Positions 34,610 through 45,167 are shown, numbered from the stretch's first letter. The stretch: 53,098 nt of DNA from Colivivens sp964452915 (GCA_964452915.1 CAYVNW010000015.1:1-53098); one strand, 5' to 3'. Notes: generated by a model from the sequence alone, not told the origin. Translations and numbers: made by a program.

Positions 34610-34825
34610 ACTTCTTTTTCGAAATCGTTAATTCAAATATCAAATAACTTATCGTTATCCCTCAATACATAACAACAGTTAAACCTGACCCTACAAGGTA
34701 ATTCATGCGGAACCGTTTCACAAAAGCAATTTTCAAACAGACAAGCCATACCGGACTCTGAAGGCAGGCATTCTCTGCAACAAAAGATTATATGCTTTTT
34801 AGAAAATGAAAATTAGTTTTTCAAG

Positions 34826-34913
34826 CGGAAAGACGGGGATTCGAACCCCGGAAACGCTTTGGACGTTTACACGCTTTCCAGGCGTGCCTCTTCAGCCACT
34901 CGAGCATCTTTCC
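34826..34913 (-). tRNA. tRNA-Ser (anticodon GGA)
   Basis: 88-nt class II tRNA with long variable arm. Acceptor GGAAAGA/TCTTTCC with discriminator G, anticodon stem CACGC/GCGTG around CTGGAAA (anticodon GGA), and T-arm CGGGG TTCGAAT CCCCG. Confidence 0.95.
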
Positions 34914-34981
34914 TTTAGTATCAACAATACTTTTCAGTACGTCGTGCCTCGGACATAATGAACTGCGTCATTATTCGGGTA

Positions 34982-35012
34982 CAAAATTAACACAAACCGA
35001 AGACATGACAAA
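34982..35012 (-). promoter_or_regulatory. Promoter of tRNA-Ser
   Basis: Minus-strand TTTG (35009-35012), a 19-bp spacer and TAATTTTG (34982-34989). An ATAATGA/TCATTAT inverted repeat (34955-34974) lies between promoter and tRNA. Confidence 0.65.
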
Positions 35013-35050
35013 ATTCATTCGTGTATTTTTTTCTAAAACCTATATGATAC

Positions 35051-37240
35051 TCAATTATTGGTTATGTATTCGTAGATTTCCAGAACGTCTTGCGTGTCCA
35101 CATTTCCATCGCCATTGACATCTTGTACAGGTGATTCCGTACCAGTGGCGGAACCACGCATATACTCATACACATCAAGCACATCCTGCGTATCAACATT
35201 TCCATCACCATTGACATCTTCCTTCTGACGAAGCAATGACTTATAAGTTTTAACCCTGACATTGCGGGTGAAACTGTATGCGTAATTATCCTTTTGAATT
35301 GTATATGTCAAACCAACCAACGTGATTGAATCGCCATCAGCATAATACGGCACTTGCAGTTTACCATCGTCGGACAATAATTCTGGATTTGACGATTTCC
35401 AACTGATGGAACTTCCCCAATAGGCAGTATTCTGAGTAAGGTCGACATCTTCCTTTATAATCTGACGTGCACTAACAGGCATAGTGAAGTTTGAATGCGT
35501 CAGATCTACCGCATAGTTACCGTCAACATTACACCCCCAAAGGCTCACTCCCGCAGTTGATATGGCAGTAAAGCATACCGACGGCATATTGGTGCGTGAC
35601 ACGATCTGCGGAAGTATGACACCATAATACTCTGTGTATGCAGAAGTGCCACCCTTAGGACGAACACGCAAGGTAATATAAGACGTACCTGCCTGTCTTG
35701 TCCATCTGCCAGTATAGTCACCTGTTATTACTCCATTCTTTCTGAATTCCACGGTCGAAGGTGAAGAATATGCCAAATTCTCATAGTCAACCTTGTACGG
35801 ATGTATTAGAACCTTATAAGTTCCGACAATATCATTAGTAGTGCAAACCTCTGTAGAATCAATATCCGCCTGCTTGTAACCAGCGTATGTACCACTTACC
35901 CCATTAAATTCAAAAGGTGCAGCCACCAGCCAACCTTTATTATTCAAGAACAACTGATGCACACGCACAGCATGCCCTTCATCCCCTCCATTGAAACGGG
36001 TGTGATAGACCAGATAAGCACGCCCATCAGTATCGAGAAGCACGGAATTGTGACCTTGGCTAAGCTCACACAACGACATATTTTCCCACTGGTACGAGCC
36101 GAGAATTTTCATTCCGCGTGTTGTCGCTGCATTAGGACCATAATTCATTTGGTAGCTTGTGTAACGGGCATTGTTGCCGCTTGCATCCAAATATTCACCA
36201 TTAGGAGTGGCTGAACGGAAGTAATGCATCTCATAACCGCCGTTAGCAGTCAAACCACCATTAGTCACAAATAAATAGTAGTAGTCACCAATATGCTGGA
36301 TGTATGAGGCTTCTCCCGACACATAATAACCGCCGGCAATCTTCTTTCCGAAATATGGGTCACTCGTCACTGCATTTGATGATCCGTTAAGGTTAGGATA
36401 AGAGCACGTATAGTCACGCAGTCCTGTAGTCTTGTCGAGTTTCAAGATGAAGATACCACCCGACCAAGACCCATAGCTCATCCATAATTCACCATCTTCA
36501 TCGAAGAACACGCACGGGTCGATACAGTTAGGCCACCTGTTGCCCCAACTCCTACCCAATCCATATCTTGACGGCAGAGAAGACTGCGTTCCAATAGCGA
36601 GTTCCAAATCGGTCTTTTTGTAATCCGTACTGTTCCAATGAAAGCCAGAGAATACGACCGGTCCCTGATAGACATAAGGGCCACTAATGGATGTTGACGT
36701 AAGCAATACAATCGATGAACGCCAATCGTCTCCATTCAGACTCATGTACAGACACCAACGCTTCAGGTAAGGGTTCCACAAAATATCCGGAGCCCATTGG
36801 TTGCCGCCAAGCGACGGATTAGCCTCGGTGTACCGCCAAGCCTCAGCATCAAAATTGCCGAAGTCGACTTCTACTGTATCAGAGCCATGCAGGATTTTTA
36901 CCTTCTTAGTCTGGTTTGTATTGAACACACCTTCATAGCTTTCAGTACTTGTCACTGAGCCATTCGCATTTGGTATGCCATAATACCAAGTCAAGTCCGA
37001 CCAGTTTTTCAAATCACTTGTCTTTGCAGCGGCACGATGTGATCCGAATATAAAGTAGTTATCACCGGCCTTCACAATCGAAGGATCGTGTACACTAACT
37101 CTCTGATAGGCTACCGACTTGTATAATTTTCCGAGTTCTGATGCCTTCATCTCAATTAAGCTATCCTTGTCTATGTCAATTGCGCTGACAGACAAGTTTG
37201 TGCTTATCAGCATAATAACGGCCAAAAATAATTTGTTCAT
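35051..37240 (-). CDS. GH43 endo-arabinanase-like enzyme with dockerin-like C-terminus
   Basis: Predicted to cleave alpha-1,5-arabinan side chains of pectin. 729 residues with signal peptide (MNKLFLAVIMLISTNLSVSA). The five-bladed GH43 domain has the catalytic base in SVHDPSIVKAG, the pKa-modulating Asp region CIDPCVFFDEDG and the acid Glu in SGEASYIQ. A beta domain typical of endo-arabinanases follows (about 490-590). The C-terminus has two copies of DVNGDGNVDTQDVL, calcium-loop repeats of dockerin type I, separated by about 38 residues. No cohesin gene is in the window. The -7 box TATCTTTG at 37426-37433 would give a leader near 180 nt. Confidence 0.88.
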   Translation of the reverse strand: MNKLFLAVIMLISTNLSVSAIDIDKDSLIEMKASELGKLYKSVAYQRVSVHDPSIVKAGDNYFIFGSHRAAAKTSDLKNWSDLTWYYGIPNANGSVTSTESYEGVFNTNQTKKVKILHGSDTVEVDFGNFDAEAWRYTEANPSLGGNQWAPDILWNPYLKRWCLYMSLNGDDWRSSIVLLTSTSISGPYVYQGPVVFSGFHWNSTDYKKTDLELAIGTQSSLPSRYGLGRSWGNRWPNCIDPCVFFDEDGELWMSYGSWSGGIFILKLDKTTGLRDYTCSYPNLNGSSNAVTSDPYFGKKIAGGYYVSGEASYIQHIGDYYYLFVTNGGLTANGGYEMHYFRSATPNGEYLDASGNNARYTSYQMNYGPNAATTRGMKILGSYQWENMSLCELSQGHNSVLLDTDGRAYLVYHTRFNGGDEGHAVRVHQLFLNNKGWLVAAPFEFNGVSGTYAGYKQADIDSTEVCTTNDIVGTYKVLIHPYKVDYENLAYSSPSTVEFRKNGVITGDYTGRWTRQAGTSYITLRVRPKGGTSAYTEYYGVILPQIVSRTNMPSVCFTAISTAGVSLWGCNVDGNYAVDLTHSNFTMPVSARQIIKEDVDLTQNTAYWGSSISWKSSNPELLSDDGKLQVPYYADGDSITLVGLTYTIQKDNYAYSFTRNVRVKTYKSLLRQKEDVNGDGNVDTQDVLDVYEYMRGSATGTESPVQDVNGDGNVDTQDVLEIYEYITNN

Positions 37241-37440
37241 ATAATTATTAGGTTAATGGTAGAGTATTTCACTTACAAGACAGTCAAACTTCACCTCATT
37301 CATTCAGAATACACTGACGACATTTGTTCAGCCCGACTATATACTTTACAGACAACAGGCAACGTCATGGCATTACCCTGAGGGAAATCAGGTTGTGTAC
37401 ATCGGCATTGTCTATTATACACATGCAAAGATAAACAAAA

Positions 37441-37466
37441 TAATCGGAAGTAGTAGCTTCCGATTA
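37441..37466 (-). terminator. Terminator of the acyl-CoA synthetase
   Basis: Perfect 10-bp inverted repeat TAATCGGAAG / CTTCCGATTA with a 6-nt loop. On the minus strand it is followed by ATTTTGTTTATC, which runs into the next gene's -7 box. Confidence 0.75.
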
Positions 37467-37491
37467 CTTTATTTTAACTATAACTGACGAA

Positions 37492-39189
37492 TCATTTCTT
37501 CTTATCAGTTTTCGGTTGTTCCTCATCACGTATTTCCACACGTCTGATCTTGCCGCTTATAGTCTTTGGCAACTCGTCAACAAATTCAATAATTCTCGGA
37601 GCTTTGTAAGCCGCGGTAATTTTCTTCACGTGTTCTCTCAGTTCATGAACAAAGCCACGTTTACCTCTCATGTGTTCATAGCCAGAGGCAAGAACCACTG
37701 TAGCTTTGACAGCTTGTCCGCGTTGCTCATCAGGCACGGCAGTCACTGCACACTCAAGGACTGCAGGATGTGTCATCAAAGCGCTCTCTACCTCAAACGG
37801 GCCAATTCTATAACCGGAACTCTTTATTACATCATCATATCTGCCCACATAGAAAAAATACCCTTCTTCGTCACGTGTGGCGAGGTCGCCTGTATGGTAA
37901 TAGCCATCGTGCCAGACCTCTTTTGTCAATTCCGGATTACGATAGTACTCATTGAACAGTCCGAGAGGCACTTGCTCTGCCGTACGCACCACGATTTCGC
38001 CGACCTCATTGGTACCGACTTCTTTTCCATCGACCATCAAATGTATATCATACTGAGGATTAGGTTTGCCCATGCTCCCTGGCTTTACTTTCATCCACTT
38101 ATATGTACCGAGAGTGCAAGTAGTTTCAGTTTGTCCGAAACCCTCTCTAATGCGCAAGCCTGTCATATCAAAAAACTTATCGGAAACCGATGGGTTCAAC
38201 GCCTCACCGGCAGTAGTCACATACTTCAGCGCTGAGAGGTCGAAATCTGCCAAATTCTCACGTACCAGATACCTATATATCGTTGGAGGAGCACAGAATG
38301 AAGTAACATGATATTTTGCAACCATACCGAGTAAGTCTGCTGGGCGGAACATATCATGGTCGTATACAAACACTGCTGCACCGACGATCCACTGTCCATA
38401 AAGTTTTCCCCAAACGGCTTTTCCCCATCCTGTGTCAGAGACAGTAAGATGCAGGCTGTCCGGAGTCAGATTGTGCCAAAAAGCGGCAGTGGCAAGATGT
38501 CCCAACGCATACGTGTAGTCGTGGATAACCATCTTCGGCTCGCCGCTTGTACCACTGGTGAAGTACATGATCATGTGGTTTTTTCTGCCTCCATAATGAA
38601 TATGCCGAAGTTCTTTGACAGCAGGATCAGTGTTGCCAAACCCTCTTTGAATGTCGTCCTCAGTCAGTGCGACCCAGCCTTCAGGGACAACTGGTCCAAT
38701 ACTTATTCTCATTTGCACAGTAGGACAAGCAGGAAAAGCAGAATCAATATGCTCCAATATTTCCTCGTCACCACAAGCGACAATAGCTTTAATGTCTGCC
38801 TGCTCACATCTGTATATAATGTCTTTGTCGGTAAGCAAATATGTAGCAGGAATCACAACGGCTCCTATCTTGTGCAATGCAAGTATAAGCGGCCAGAACT
38901 GGTACCTGCGTTTGAGAATACACATCACCATATCATCTTTCCCTATGCCCAAAGCAAGAAGATACGAGGCAATGTTGTCACTCATACGTTTCATGTCACC
39001 AAAAGTGAACCGTCTTTCTTCGCCCTTGTCGTTAGTCCACAACAAAGCAAGTTTGTCAGGCTCTTCCTTTGCCCAACGATCCATTACATCATAAGCAAAA
39101 TTGAAATTCTCAGGAACAATGAACTCTAAGTTCTGTTCAAAGTCCTCCATACTCGAGAATTCTGCCTTCTTCAAAAAATGTTCGATCAT
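37492..39189 (-). CDS. AMP-forming acyl-CoA synthetase
   Basis: Activates a carboxylic acid with ATP and CoA. About 565 residues of the ANL family. The adenylation P-loop is YFTSGTSGEPKMV, then FGQTETTCTLG, YHTGDLATRDEEGYFFYVGRYDDVIKSSGYRIGPFEVE, and the catalytic Lys in LPKTISGKIRRVEIR. It most resembles medium-chain/acetyl-type synthetases; the acid is unknown. The frame is open to 39213, but that codon overlaps the -7 box at 39211-39218, so ATG 39189 (MIEHFLKKAEF) is the start. Monocistronic. Confidence 0.88.
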   Translation of the reverse strand: MIEHFLKKAEFSSMEDFEQNLEFIVPENFNFAYDVMDRWAKEEPDKLALLWTNDKGEERRFTFGDMKRMSDNIASYLLALGIGKDDMVMCILKRRYQFWPLILALHKIGAVVIPATYLLTDKDIIYRCEQADIKAIVACGDEEILEHIDSAFPACPTVQMRISIGPVVPEGWVALTEDDIQRGFGNTDPAVKELRHIHYGGRKNHMIMYFTSGTSGEPKMVIHDYTYALGHLATAAFWHNLTPDSLHLTVSDTGWGKAVWGKLYGQWIVGAAVFVYDHDMFRPADLLGMVAKYHVTSFCAPPTIYRYLVRENLADFDLSALKYVTTAGEALNPSVSDKFFDMTGLRIREGFGQTETTCTLGTYKWMKVKPGSMGKPNPQYDIHLMVDGKEVGTNEVGEIVVRTAEQVPLGLFNEYYRNPELTKEVWHDGYYHTGDLATRDEEGYFFYVGRYDDVIKSSGYRIGPFEVESALMTHPAVLECAVTAVPDEQRGQAVKATVVLASGYEHMRGKRGFVHELREHVKKITAAYKAPRIIEFVDELPKTISGKIRRVEIRDEEQPKTDKKK

Positions 39190-39210
39190 ATCTATACTTA
39201 TTTTATGATG

Positions 39211-39241
39211 CAAAATTAATTTATCTATTTCGAACCATCAA
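39211..39241 (-). promoter_or_regulatory. Promoter of the acyl-CoA synthetase
   Basis: Minus-strand TTG (39239-39241), a 20-bp spacer and TAATTTTG (39211-39218). Confidence 0.65.
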
Positions 39242-39361
39242 CAACAAGTGGATGTTATTTTTTCTTTTTTCACAAGATTTCTATCTGTGTGCAATCGATT
39301 AATACATTTTTTGCACACATCCTTCAAAACTTGTGAATTCTATAAATGCAAAGTATGAATA

Positions 39362-39404
39362 AAGCCGTTGTATTGCAGTTTTATAAAATTGCACACAACG
39401 GCTT
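39362..39404 (-). terminator. Terminator of the alpha-2-macroglobulin gene
   Basis: AAGCCGTTGT and ACAACGGCTT pair perfectly (10 bp). The loop itself contains a smaller TGCA-TTTTATAAAA-TGCA symmetry. Minus-strand TTTATTC follows. Confidence 0.7.
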
Positions 39405-39431
39405 CAATTGGGTGAGATAATTGTATCAGCT

Positions 39432-42400
39432 TTACTTTGTCACATTTATTTTCTCACTGTCTGTATGACCAGTGTATTCAGGAGAATATGCACATTGCAC
39501 GGTAGCCACTCCTGTAAGGTAAGTTCCCTCACGTGTGACATAATAGTCGATGTCGAATGTCGTTGTTCCTTTGGTGAACCTGTCAAAGAACACATCAACT
39601 GATGCGTCGTGCATTGCTACATATCCACCTCTGCCACCCATCCAGCGATAGCCGGAATGTTGGTCAACAGGCTCAAAACATGCCGGATGCTGTGAACGCA
39701 CCTGAACGAAATCCATATCCCTGTCGGCAGTTATAGTCAGTCTGACTGTCACTTTATCGCCCACAGACAATTTAGACTTCTTAAGGTCAACTGTCTCACC
39801 ATTTGAAAGAACACGGCGTGATATCTTCAGTTCGCCCGACGATTGATTTTTCAAGTTGTCCATATCCTCAAGATAACCTGCGTACACAGCGCCCCAAGCA
39901 ATTCTGCCCTCACCGTCCGCAGTCTGCGAGTCATTGGAAGCAGGAACGACTTGAAGTTCCTTGACACCATCAGATATAAGAGCATCATCAATACGGGTCT
40001 TCACATAGCCTAATTGCTTTGCAAGAAACTTGGTAGTGTCAAGTGCCGCCTCAACAGGTTTTCCGTCAATCGAGAACGCAGGAACCGGCCCAGTAAAGAA
40101 TCCGTCAGAGTTTTCCAACAGGAAGCTGACAGCCCCAATGGTATTCATCGGGTTATCCCATATCTGGGTTTGCTTCTGGCGCAAGAGCCATACTTGCATG
40201 TCGGCTATGAGCGACCGCTTGTCCGTGAGCGCAGACTGGCGTATTGCCCTCATTGCCGCCAACTGAGTTGGTATGCGATAGTCGCGCCATGAATAATATG
40301 CGGCATCAGTGGCATAGTAACGTCCCATACCAGGTTTGGTTACAGAGTATTCAATTACGGACTGCAAGAATTCATCCGCTTTCTTAGTATGTCCGAACAC
40401 ACGCAGCACGTAAGCAGCAGTGGCACGTCCAAAGATAGTCAGGTTACGGACTTCTTTCTCCAATTGCTTCAGATACGCCTCTCGCATTCCGCTAATGTCC
40501 TTGCTGACCTTACGTTCCGGCATCAACGAACTTACATACAGGTAGTACACATTAGTTACGTTTGGAATCTTGATTTTTTTCTTTAGCTCTACGTAACTGC
40601 GGTATTCCTCATTATCAACAAATGTCATACCTTTCTCAAGCATCTGTTGCACCTCACTATCACTTGAGTTAAGCAGTGCAAGGTTCTCACATACGGCAAG
40701 AGTGATATAGTAACTGCCCTTCATACCATCGAACCAACTCCACGAGCCGTCACCATTCTGGAGTTCACTCAACTTACTCTTAGCGGCTTGTGTGCGTTGT
40801 TTCATCAATTCCTCATTGAAAAGGTCGGGCAAGTCCTTACGCTGGTTTGCCTCGTTCAATGCATCGCGTAACCATGGAGACTCACGAAGTACAATATCCT
40901 TCAACTCCTCATCGGTTGCCAATCCAGAATTGACACTTGACGAATCAGCAGTGATTTGTTGTGACGCCAAAGCATCCCTGAGTCCAGGAACACTCTGGGC
41001 CAAACGGCTTGCAGCGGCATTAGCATAGAGTGAAGCCGCAAAACTTAGTGCGTCATTGTTCTCCGGAACTTTAATACCTTCAAGAGCCTCTATAACTGTC
41101 CAAGCAGGAGTGGCGGTGTACTCAAGTGTCATATTCTTTCTGGTTGCCGTGTTACTGCCCTCATTGAATAGTGTTGAAATATCTACGCTTTTCTGCTTTC
41201 CGTCTTCTATATAGAAAGGCACAGTCTCCGTAATATATTTTTTAGCCGTAAGTACAGGAAGGTAATTGCGCTCACCATCAGAATATTCGCCTGCCTCAGC
41301 TGTAATCTCGCATACAAGCAACGGGTATTTGTCGGTTGTCTCAAATGAGAATTCCACAGATGCAGTCTGTCCTGCGTCTACACTTACCTGTTTGTTGTCC
41401 TTAAATACTATATGGTTTGTCTCAGGGTCCACAAGCACCATACGCACCTCCCCCGTAAGAGGCGTCTCACTTTGGTTTATCACCCTCGACGCGATGCTCA
41501 CCTTGTCGCCTTCGCGTACGAAACGCGGCATATTAGGTTGAACCATAAACATCTTTTGTGTAACACACGTAGTATCGATCGTTGCATAACGGATGTCCTT
41601 TGTATGCACGATACCCATCAGTCTCCATGTTGTCAGGCTCTCAGGTAGTGTGAAACTTATATGCACATCACCCGACAGGTCTGTAACAAGATGTGGATAG
41701 AAAAATGCGGTCTCGGCAAAGTTGCTGCGGATGTATTGCTTGCTTTCATTCTTCTCACCTGTATCCACTATCCGTACCGCATTGTTCAAACCGGCAATTC
41801 TTCCTGTAAGAGCTGTTTCGACAGATGAGTAATCTTCCACACTGACAGCATCCACACTTTCGGCACTTTCCATTAACGCCACGCCTTTGGCCTGTGCCGA
41901 CTTCATCAACATTGGTCTGCCGAACCTAAAGCGGGTATAAGAGAACTGCACAAGTTCGTCCCATGTACGCTCCGGCCAATTATAATTCTTCAGAGTTTCT
42001 GACACATACAGTTGAAGTTCTGTTGCTGCAATCAAGAACCTTGCAGGCAAATATCTTCTTATCCGTGGAGAAGATGCACTGAAGAACCAGTTATGACCTA
42101 TCAATTGGTCTAATGAAGCATCGTACATAGTAGCCATCATCTCAGCCGCATTTACGGTCTTACCGTCCTTATCTTTAACAGTCAGAATCCATTCTTCCTT
42201 CTGGCCTGGCACCAATTTGTCCCTAAAGGTCTTCCACGTCAGATTCAACGTTCTTTCCGGCTGTTTATAAGAAAACGTATACATTTTCACAAACCTCTCT
42301 CCGTTTTTCACGTATGCGATCAACAAATGCACCGCGTCACCATATTCGCTTCGGTAATCTACCTTCAAACGGTAGAGATGTCTGCCGATATTCAAGATTT

Positions 42401-45044
42401 TGCGTTCAATGACCTTATCGTTTGACATAATGCTGCAGAACAAATACACATCATCATCACTTGGAGAGAAAAGGATTTCGCCTGGCTGGTCTTCAGAAAA
42501 CTCAGAATTTATTACTGTTTCAAACGGAGTGTCGAATGCAGTATCAGCCCCTCGTATTTTCGTACGTGGATCGATTGCCTCTTGCGAGTCGTAGAGTGTG
42601 ACAAACGATTGAGCCTTTATATCATGACCTTTACTGTCAGTCGTCCTGAAAGCAAACTTGTAATTGCCCATTGGCAACGAAGGAATGACGACCGGATGCC
42701 CCGTAGTGAATCTGCCAGTGTAGACAGTATCACTGTTCGTATTCAGTACGGCATACGTTCCATCTATTTCTAATTCCTTATCATACAGATTCACGGCTCT
42801 CACCTTGATTACGTCGTCAGCCTTCGATGTGTCTATATATTGTCTATATAGAGCGCTGAGCCCGAAACTATAGTTTGACACACGCAAGCCATACTCAGCA
42901 GATTGAGTTTCACCAGCCATATCGGTCACGTCAGCATGCACATTGAAGTATGCGACACGATACTCGCTATATTCGTCATCCAACAATGGTCCAACATTCG
43001 TAGCAAGCGCTGTATTTACCCTAATAATCGCACACCCATCGCCGTCGAGCGATACCTCACCACTTTCAACGGGGTCACCTCCATTACTATGAAAGTAATC
43101 GCCAAATCTGAATTTATTATATTTAATTGTGTACTTTACCAAGCCACCTTGAACAGGCACGCCGGAAAAGGTTTTCGCAGTAATCTTGATGTCTGCCGAA
43201 TCACCCATAACGATCTCCTTGTCTGCGTCAACAGGCTCAGCGCTCACTTCAAATGTAGGACGTTTGTACTCCTCAACTTCCACATTGTTCAATGTATTAA
43301 CCGAATCAGCCTCCGCTAACAGCAGGAAATTGCCGGGCAGACAATCCTTTGGCAATGTGAAGTCGGCATTGAACGAACCCCATTCGTTTGTCTCCACTGT
43401 CATGTTACCAACGTTTTCAGCATTGGCATTGAGCAACGACAGACTGACCTTAGCGTTCGCCCTTACCCGTAACTCGTCCTTTCCCAAGTAGTCGTATAAT
43501 ATTCCGGAAGCATGAAGCATCTGTCCGGGGCGGTAAATAGCACGGTCGGTGTACAGGTTTAAGACGTGCTTATAGCCAATGTCTCCATCTGAGAAATAAA
43601 CATTGTAAGTTGTCTTCGGTGTAGCATCATCTTCTTCCAAGGAAGCATACATTGCCTTATAACTTTCCGTACCAATGCACACGCCGTCATCATTGGTGGT
43701 GGACTTTGTCTCATTGTCCTTACGGTCGAAGAAGTGTAATGTAGCCCCACTTACAGGTTTGCCCGTCTGTTTATCCATGACCATAAAACAGCACTCATCT
43801 TTGCTTTCAGGAGCAAGGAACACTTGCAATGATGTGACATACAATTCCGACACAGACGTTTTCTCGCCGCTTTTCAGAACAACCACATAGTGACCTGCCG
43901 GCAAAGTGAACTTGTCGGTAAACGAACCTTTGTATGGCAAGTTCTGCGCCATCCGTACACGGCATAAGCTGTCTGTAGCCAGGGTAAGGCTGTGCGATAC
44001 TACAAGTTTACCGTCTGTCCTCAACTGGTGATTGCGATCCTTGCCCGTATACTTCCTCACTTCAATATTTGCTCCGGTTGTATTCTTATATTTCACCTCC
44101 GCATTGAATTCCAGATTCGGATATACAAAGCTCGGAACTTTGATGTTGCACTGCGATTGCATCAAAAGGGACTCTTCAGTCTTGAAGAAGTTCAGCAACT
44201 CAGACTTTGGAAATTGCTTCTGAGCCCATCGTATGAACAAAAGTGTCTGATCGTCGTCGTTATTAAGCAATTTGATATACTCCATTGCCACGTCTGCTCC
44301 GGCCTCAAGGTTTTCAGACTGATCAAGCAGTTGTTTTATTGCACTCATATAACTTTTTGAGCCCATACTATCCTGCTTATATTGCAGACAGTTAAGAGTT
44401 GTAAGAGTCCATGCCTCACGATTACCTTGCAGTTTATACAGTTCTGCCACCTCATCAAGCAACTTGATCTTAAAATCATAGCCGCGTGTGGTCTGTTCGG
44501 TCACATACCTCACCATCACCGAAAGCATGTCGTTTCCATAAAGCCGGCTGTCACCTCCAAGTGTCACAAGTGGCACGTAGTCGGTCGATTTTTCCTTCAT
44601 CAACGCTTCCTTATCTGCCAGAGCCTTATCGAAATAATCCTCTGAGATAGCGGTGAAGTCCTTCTGTCCGTCGGCATCATAATCTCTCGTAGAAGAGTGA
44701 CGCATCACGCCATATGCAGATCCGAGAATAGCATTGTAGATTGCGTTCTCAACAGGAGTTTTGCATTTAATCTCAGGGAAATGCTTGATGTCGAAACTGT
44801 CAGCATCAATGTCACACTTTGCTTCTGCCACACTAATCCACGCTTTCATCATCTGAGGAAAGTTTTTTTCTTTCACTGCCTTATCATATATACGCATGGC
44901 ATCTTTCACTACTTGGCGTGGCAAATCACCCTCAATATCCTTTTCCAAGTCATTCCACATAGTATCAAACGTTTGAGCATGGCATGCTATGCCACCCATG
45001 ACAAATGTGCAAATTGTAAGTAAAGAACTGATAATCTTTTTCAT
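39432..45044 (-). CDS. Alpha-2-macroglobulin-like envelope protein, thioester absent
   Basis: A very large (1870 residues) exported protein of the bacterial alpha-2-macroglobulin/MG2 family, thought to trap proteases at the cell envelope. A signal peptide ends GGIACHAQ; whether Cys21 is lipidated is unclear. The MG2 signature TDRAIYRPGQ is near residue 500. An insertion near 1078 (VETALTGRIAGLNN) resembles the TonB-receptor plug. The bait/ANATO-like WRLMGIVHTKD and the alpha-helical thioester domain follow. The CxEQ thioester is not found; the aligned place (about 1325) reads PENNDALSF. Covalent trapping is therefore unlikely. Promoter at 45137-45167; transcribed alone. Confidence 0.88.
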   Translation of the reverse strand: MKKIISSLLTICTFVMGGIACHAQTFDTMWNDLEKDIEGDLPRQVVKDAMRIYDKAVKEKNFPQMMKAWISVAEAKCDIDADSFDIKHFPEIKCKTPVENAIYNAILGSAYGVMRHSSTRDYDADGQKDFTAISEDYFDKALADKEALMKEKSTDYVPLVTLGGDSRLYGNDMLSVMVRYVTEQTTRGYDFKIKLLDEVAELYKLQGNREAWTLTTLNCLQYKQDSMGSKSYMSAIKQLLDQSENLEAGADVAMEYIKLLNNDDDQTLLFIRWAQKQFPKSELLNFFKTEESLLMQSQCNIKVPSFVYPNLEFNAEVKYKNTTGANIEVRKYTGKDRNHQLRTDGKLVVSHSLTLATDSLCRVRMAQNLPYKGSFTDKFTLPAGHYVVVLKSGEKTSVSELYVTSLQVFLAPESKDECCFMVMDKQTGKPVSGATLHFFDRKDNETKSTTNDDGVCIGTESYKAMYASLEEDDATPKTTYNVYFSDGDIGYKHVLNLYTDRAIYRPGQMLHASGILYDYLGKDELRVRANAKVSLSLLNANAENVGNMTVETNEWGSFNADFTLPKDCLPGNFLLLAEADSVNTLNNVEVEEYKRPTFEVSAEPVDADKEIVMGDSADIKITAKTFSGVPVQGGLVKYTIKYNKFRFGDYFHSNGGDPVESGEVSLDGDGCAIIRVNTALATNVGPLLDDEYSEYRVAYFNVHADVTDMAGETQSAEYGLRVSNYSFGLSALYRQYIDTSKADDVIKVRAVNLYDKELEIDGTYAVLNTNSDTVYTGRFTTGHPVVIPSLPMGNYKFAFRTTDSKGHDIKAQSFVTLYDSQEAIDPRTKIRGADTAFDTPFETVINSEFSEDQPGEILFSPSDDDVYLFCSIMSNDKVIERKILNIGRHLYRLKVDYRSEYGDAVHLLIAYVKNGERFVKMYTFSYKQPERTLNLTWKTFRDKLVPGQKEEWILTVKDKDGKTVNAAEMMATMYDASLDQLIGHNWFFSASSPRIRRYLPARFLIAATELQLYVSETLKNYNWPERTWDELVQFSYTRFRFGRPMLMKSAQAKGVALMESAESVDAVSVEDYSSVETALTGRIAGLNNAVRIVDTGEKNESKQYIRSNFAETAFFYPHLVTDLSGDVHISFTLPESLTTWRLMGIVHTKDIRYATIDTTCVTQKMFMVQPNMPRFVREGDKVSIASRVINQSETPLTGEVRMVLVDPETNHIVFKDNKQVSVDAGQTASVEFSFETTDKYPLLVCEITAEAGEYSDGERNYLPVLTAKKYITETVPFYIEDGKQKSVDISTLFNEGSNTATRKNMTLEYTATPAWTVIEALEGIKVPENNDALSFAASLYANAAASRLAQSVPGLRDALASQQITADSSSVNSGLATDEELKDIVLRESPWLRDALNEANQRKDLPDLFNEELMKQRTQAAKSKLSELQNGDGSWSWFDGMKGSYYITLAVCENLALLNSSDSEVQQMLEKGMTFVDNEEYRSYVELKKKIKIPNVTNVYYLYVSSLMPERKVSKDISGMREAYLKQLEKEVRNLTIFGRATAAYVLRVFGHTKKADEFLQSVIEYSVTKPGMGRYYATDAAYYSWRDYRIPTQLAAMRAIRQSALTDKRSLIADMQVWLLRQKQTQIWDNPMNTIGAVSFLLENSDGFFTGPVPAFSIDGKPVEAALDTTKFLAKQLGYVKTRIDDALISDGVKELQVVPASNDSQTADGEGRIAWGAVYAGYLEDMDNLKNQSSGELKISRRVLSNGETVDLKKSKLSVGDKVTVRLTITADRDMDFVQVRSQHPACFEPVDQHSGYRWMGGRGGYVAMHDASVDVFFDRFTKGTTTFDIDYYVTREGTYLTGVATVQCAYSPEYTGHTDSEKINVTK

Positions 45045-45136
45045 ATCAATAAGTTTTTATTTTCCATAAAATGAAATTCCACATCTGATGCATCGCCCAG
45101 CATTTATTACCAACTCCACGCAATGCCTTTTGGAAA

Positions 45137-45167
45137 CAAAAATAGGTATTTATATTTTATCCGCAAA
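45137..45167 (-). promoter_or_regulatory. Promoter of the alpha-2-macroglobulin gene
   Basis: Minus-strand TTTG (45164-45167), a 19-bp spacer and TATTTTTG (45137-45144); leader about 85 nt. Confidence 0.7.

Noticed and set aside
34610..34825. preQ1 riboswitch before queD
   Set aside because: No matching pseudoknot or conserved core could be found on the minus strand.
38356..39129. 257-residue plus-strand reading frame
   Set aside because: It is antisense to the acyl-CoA synthetase, whose motifs are intact, and has no family features.
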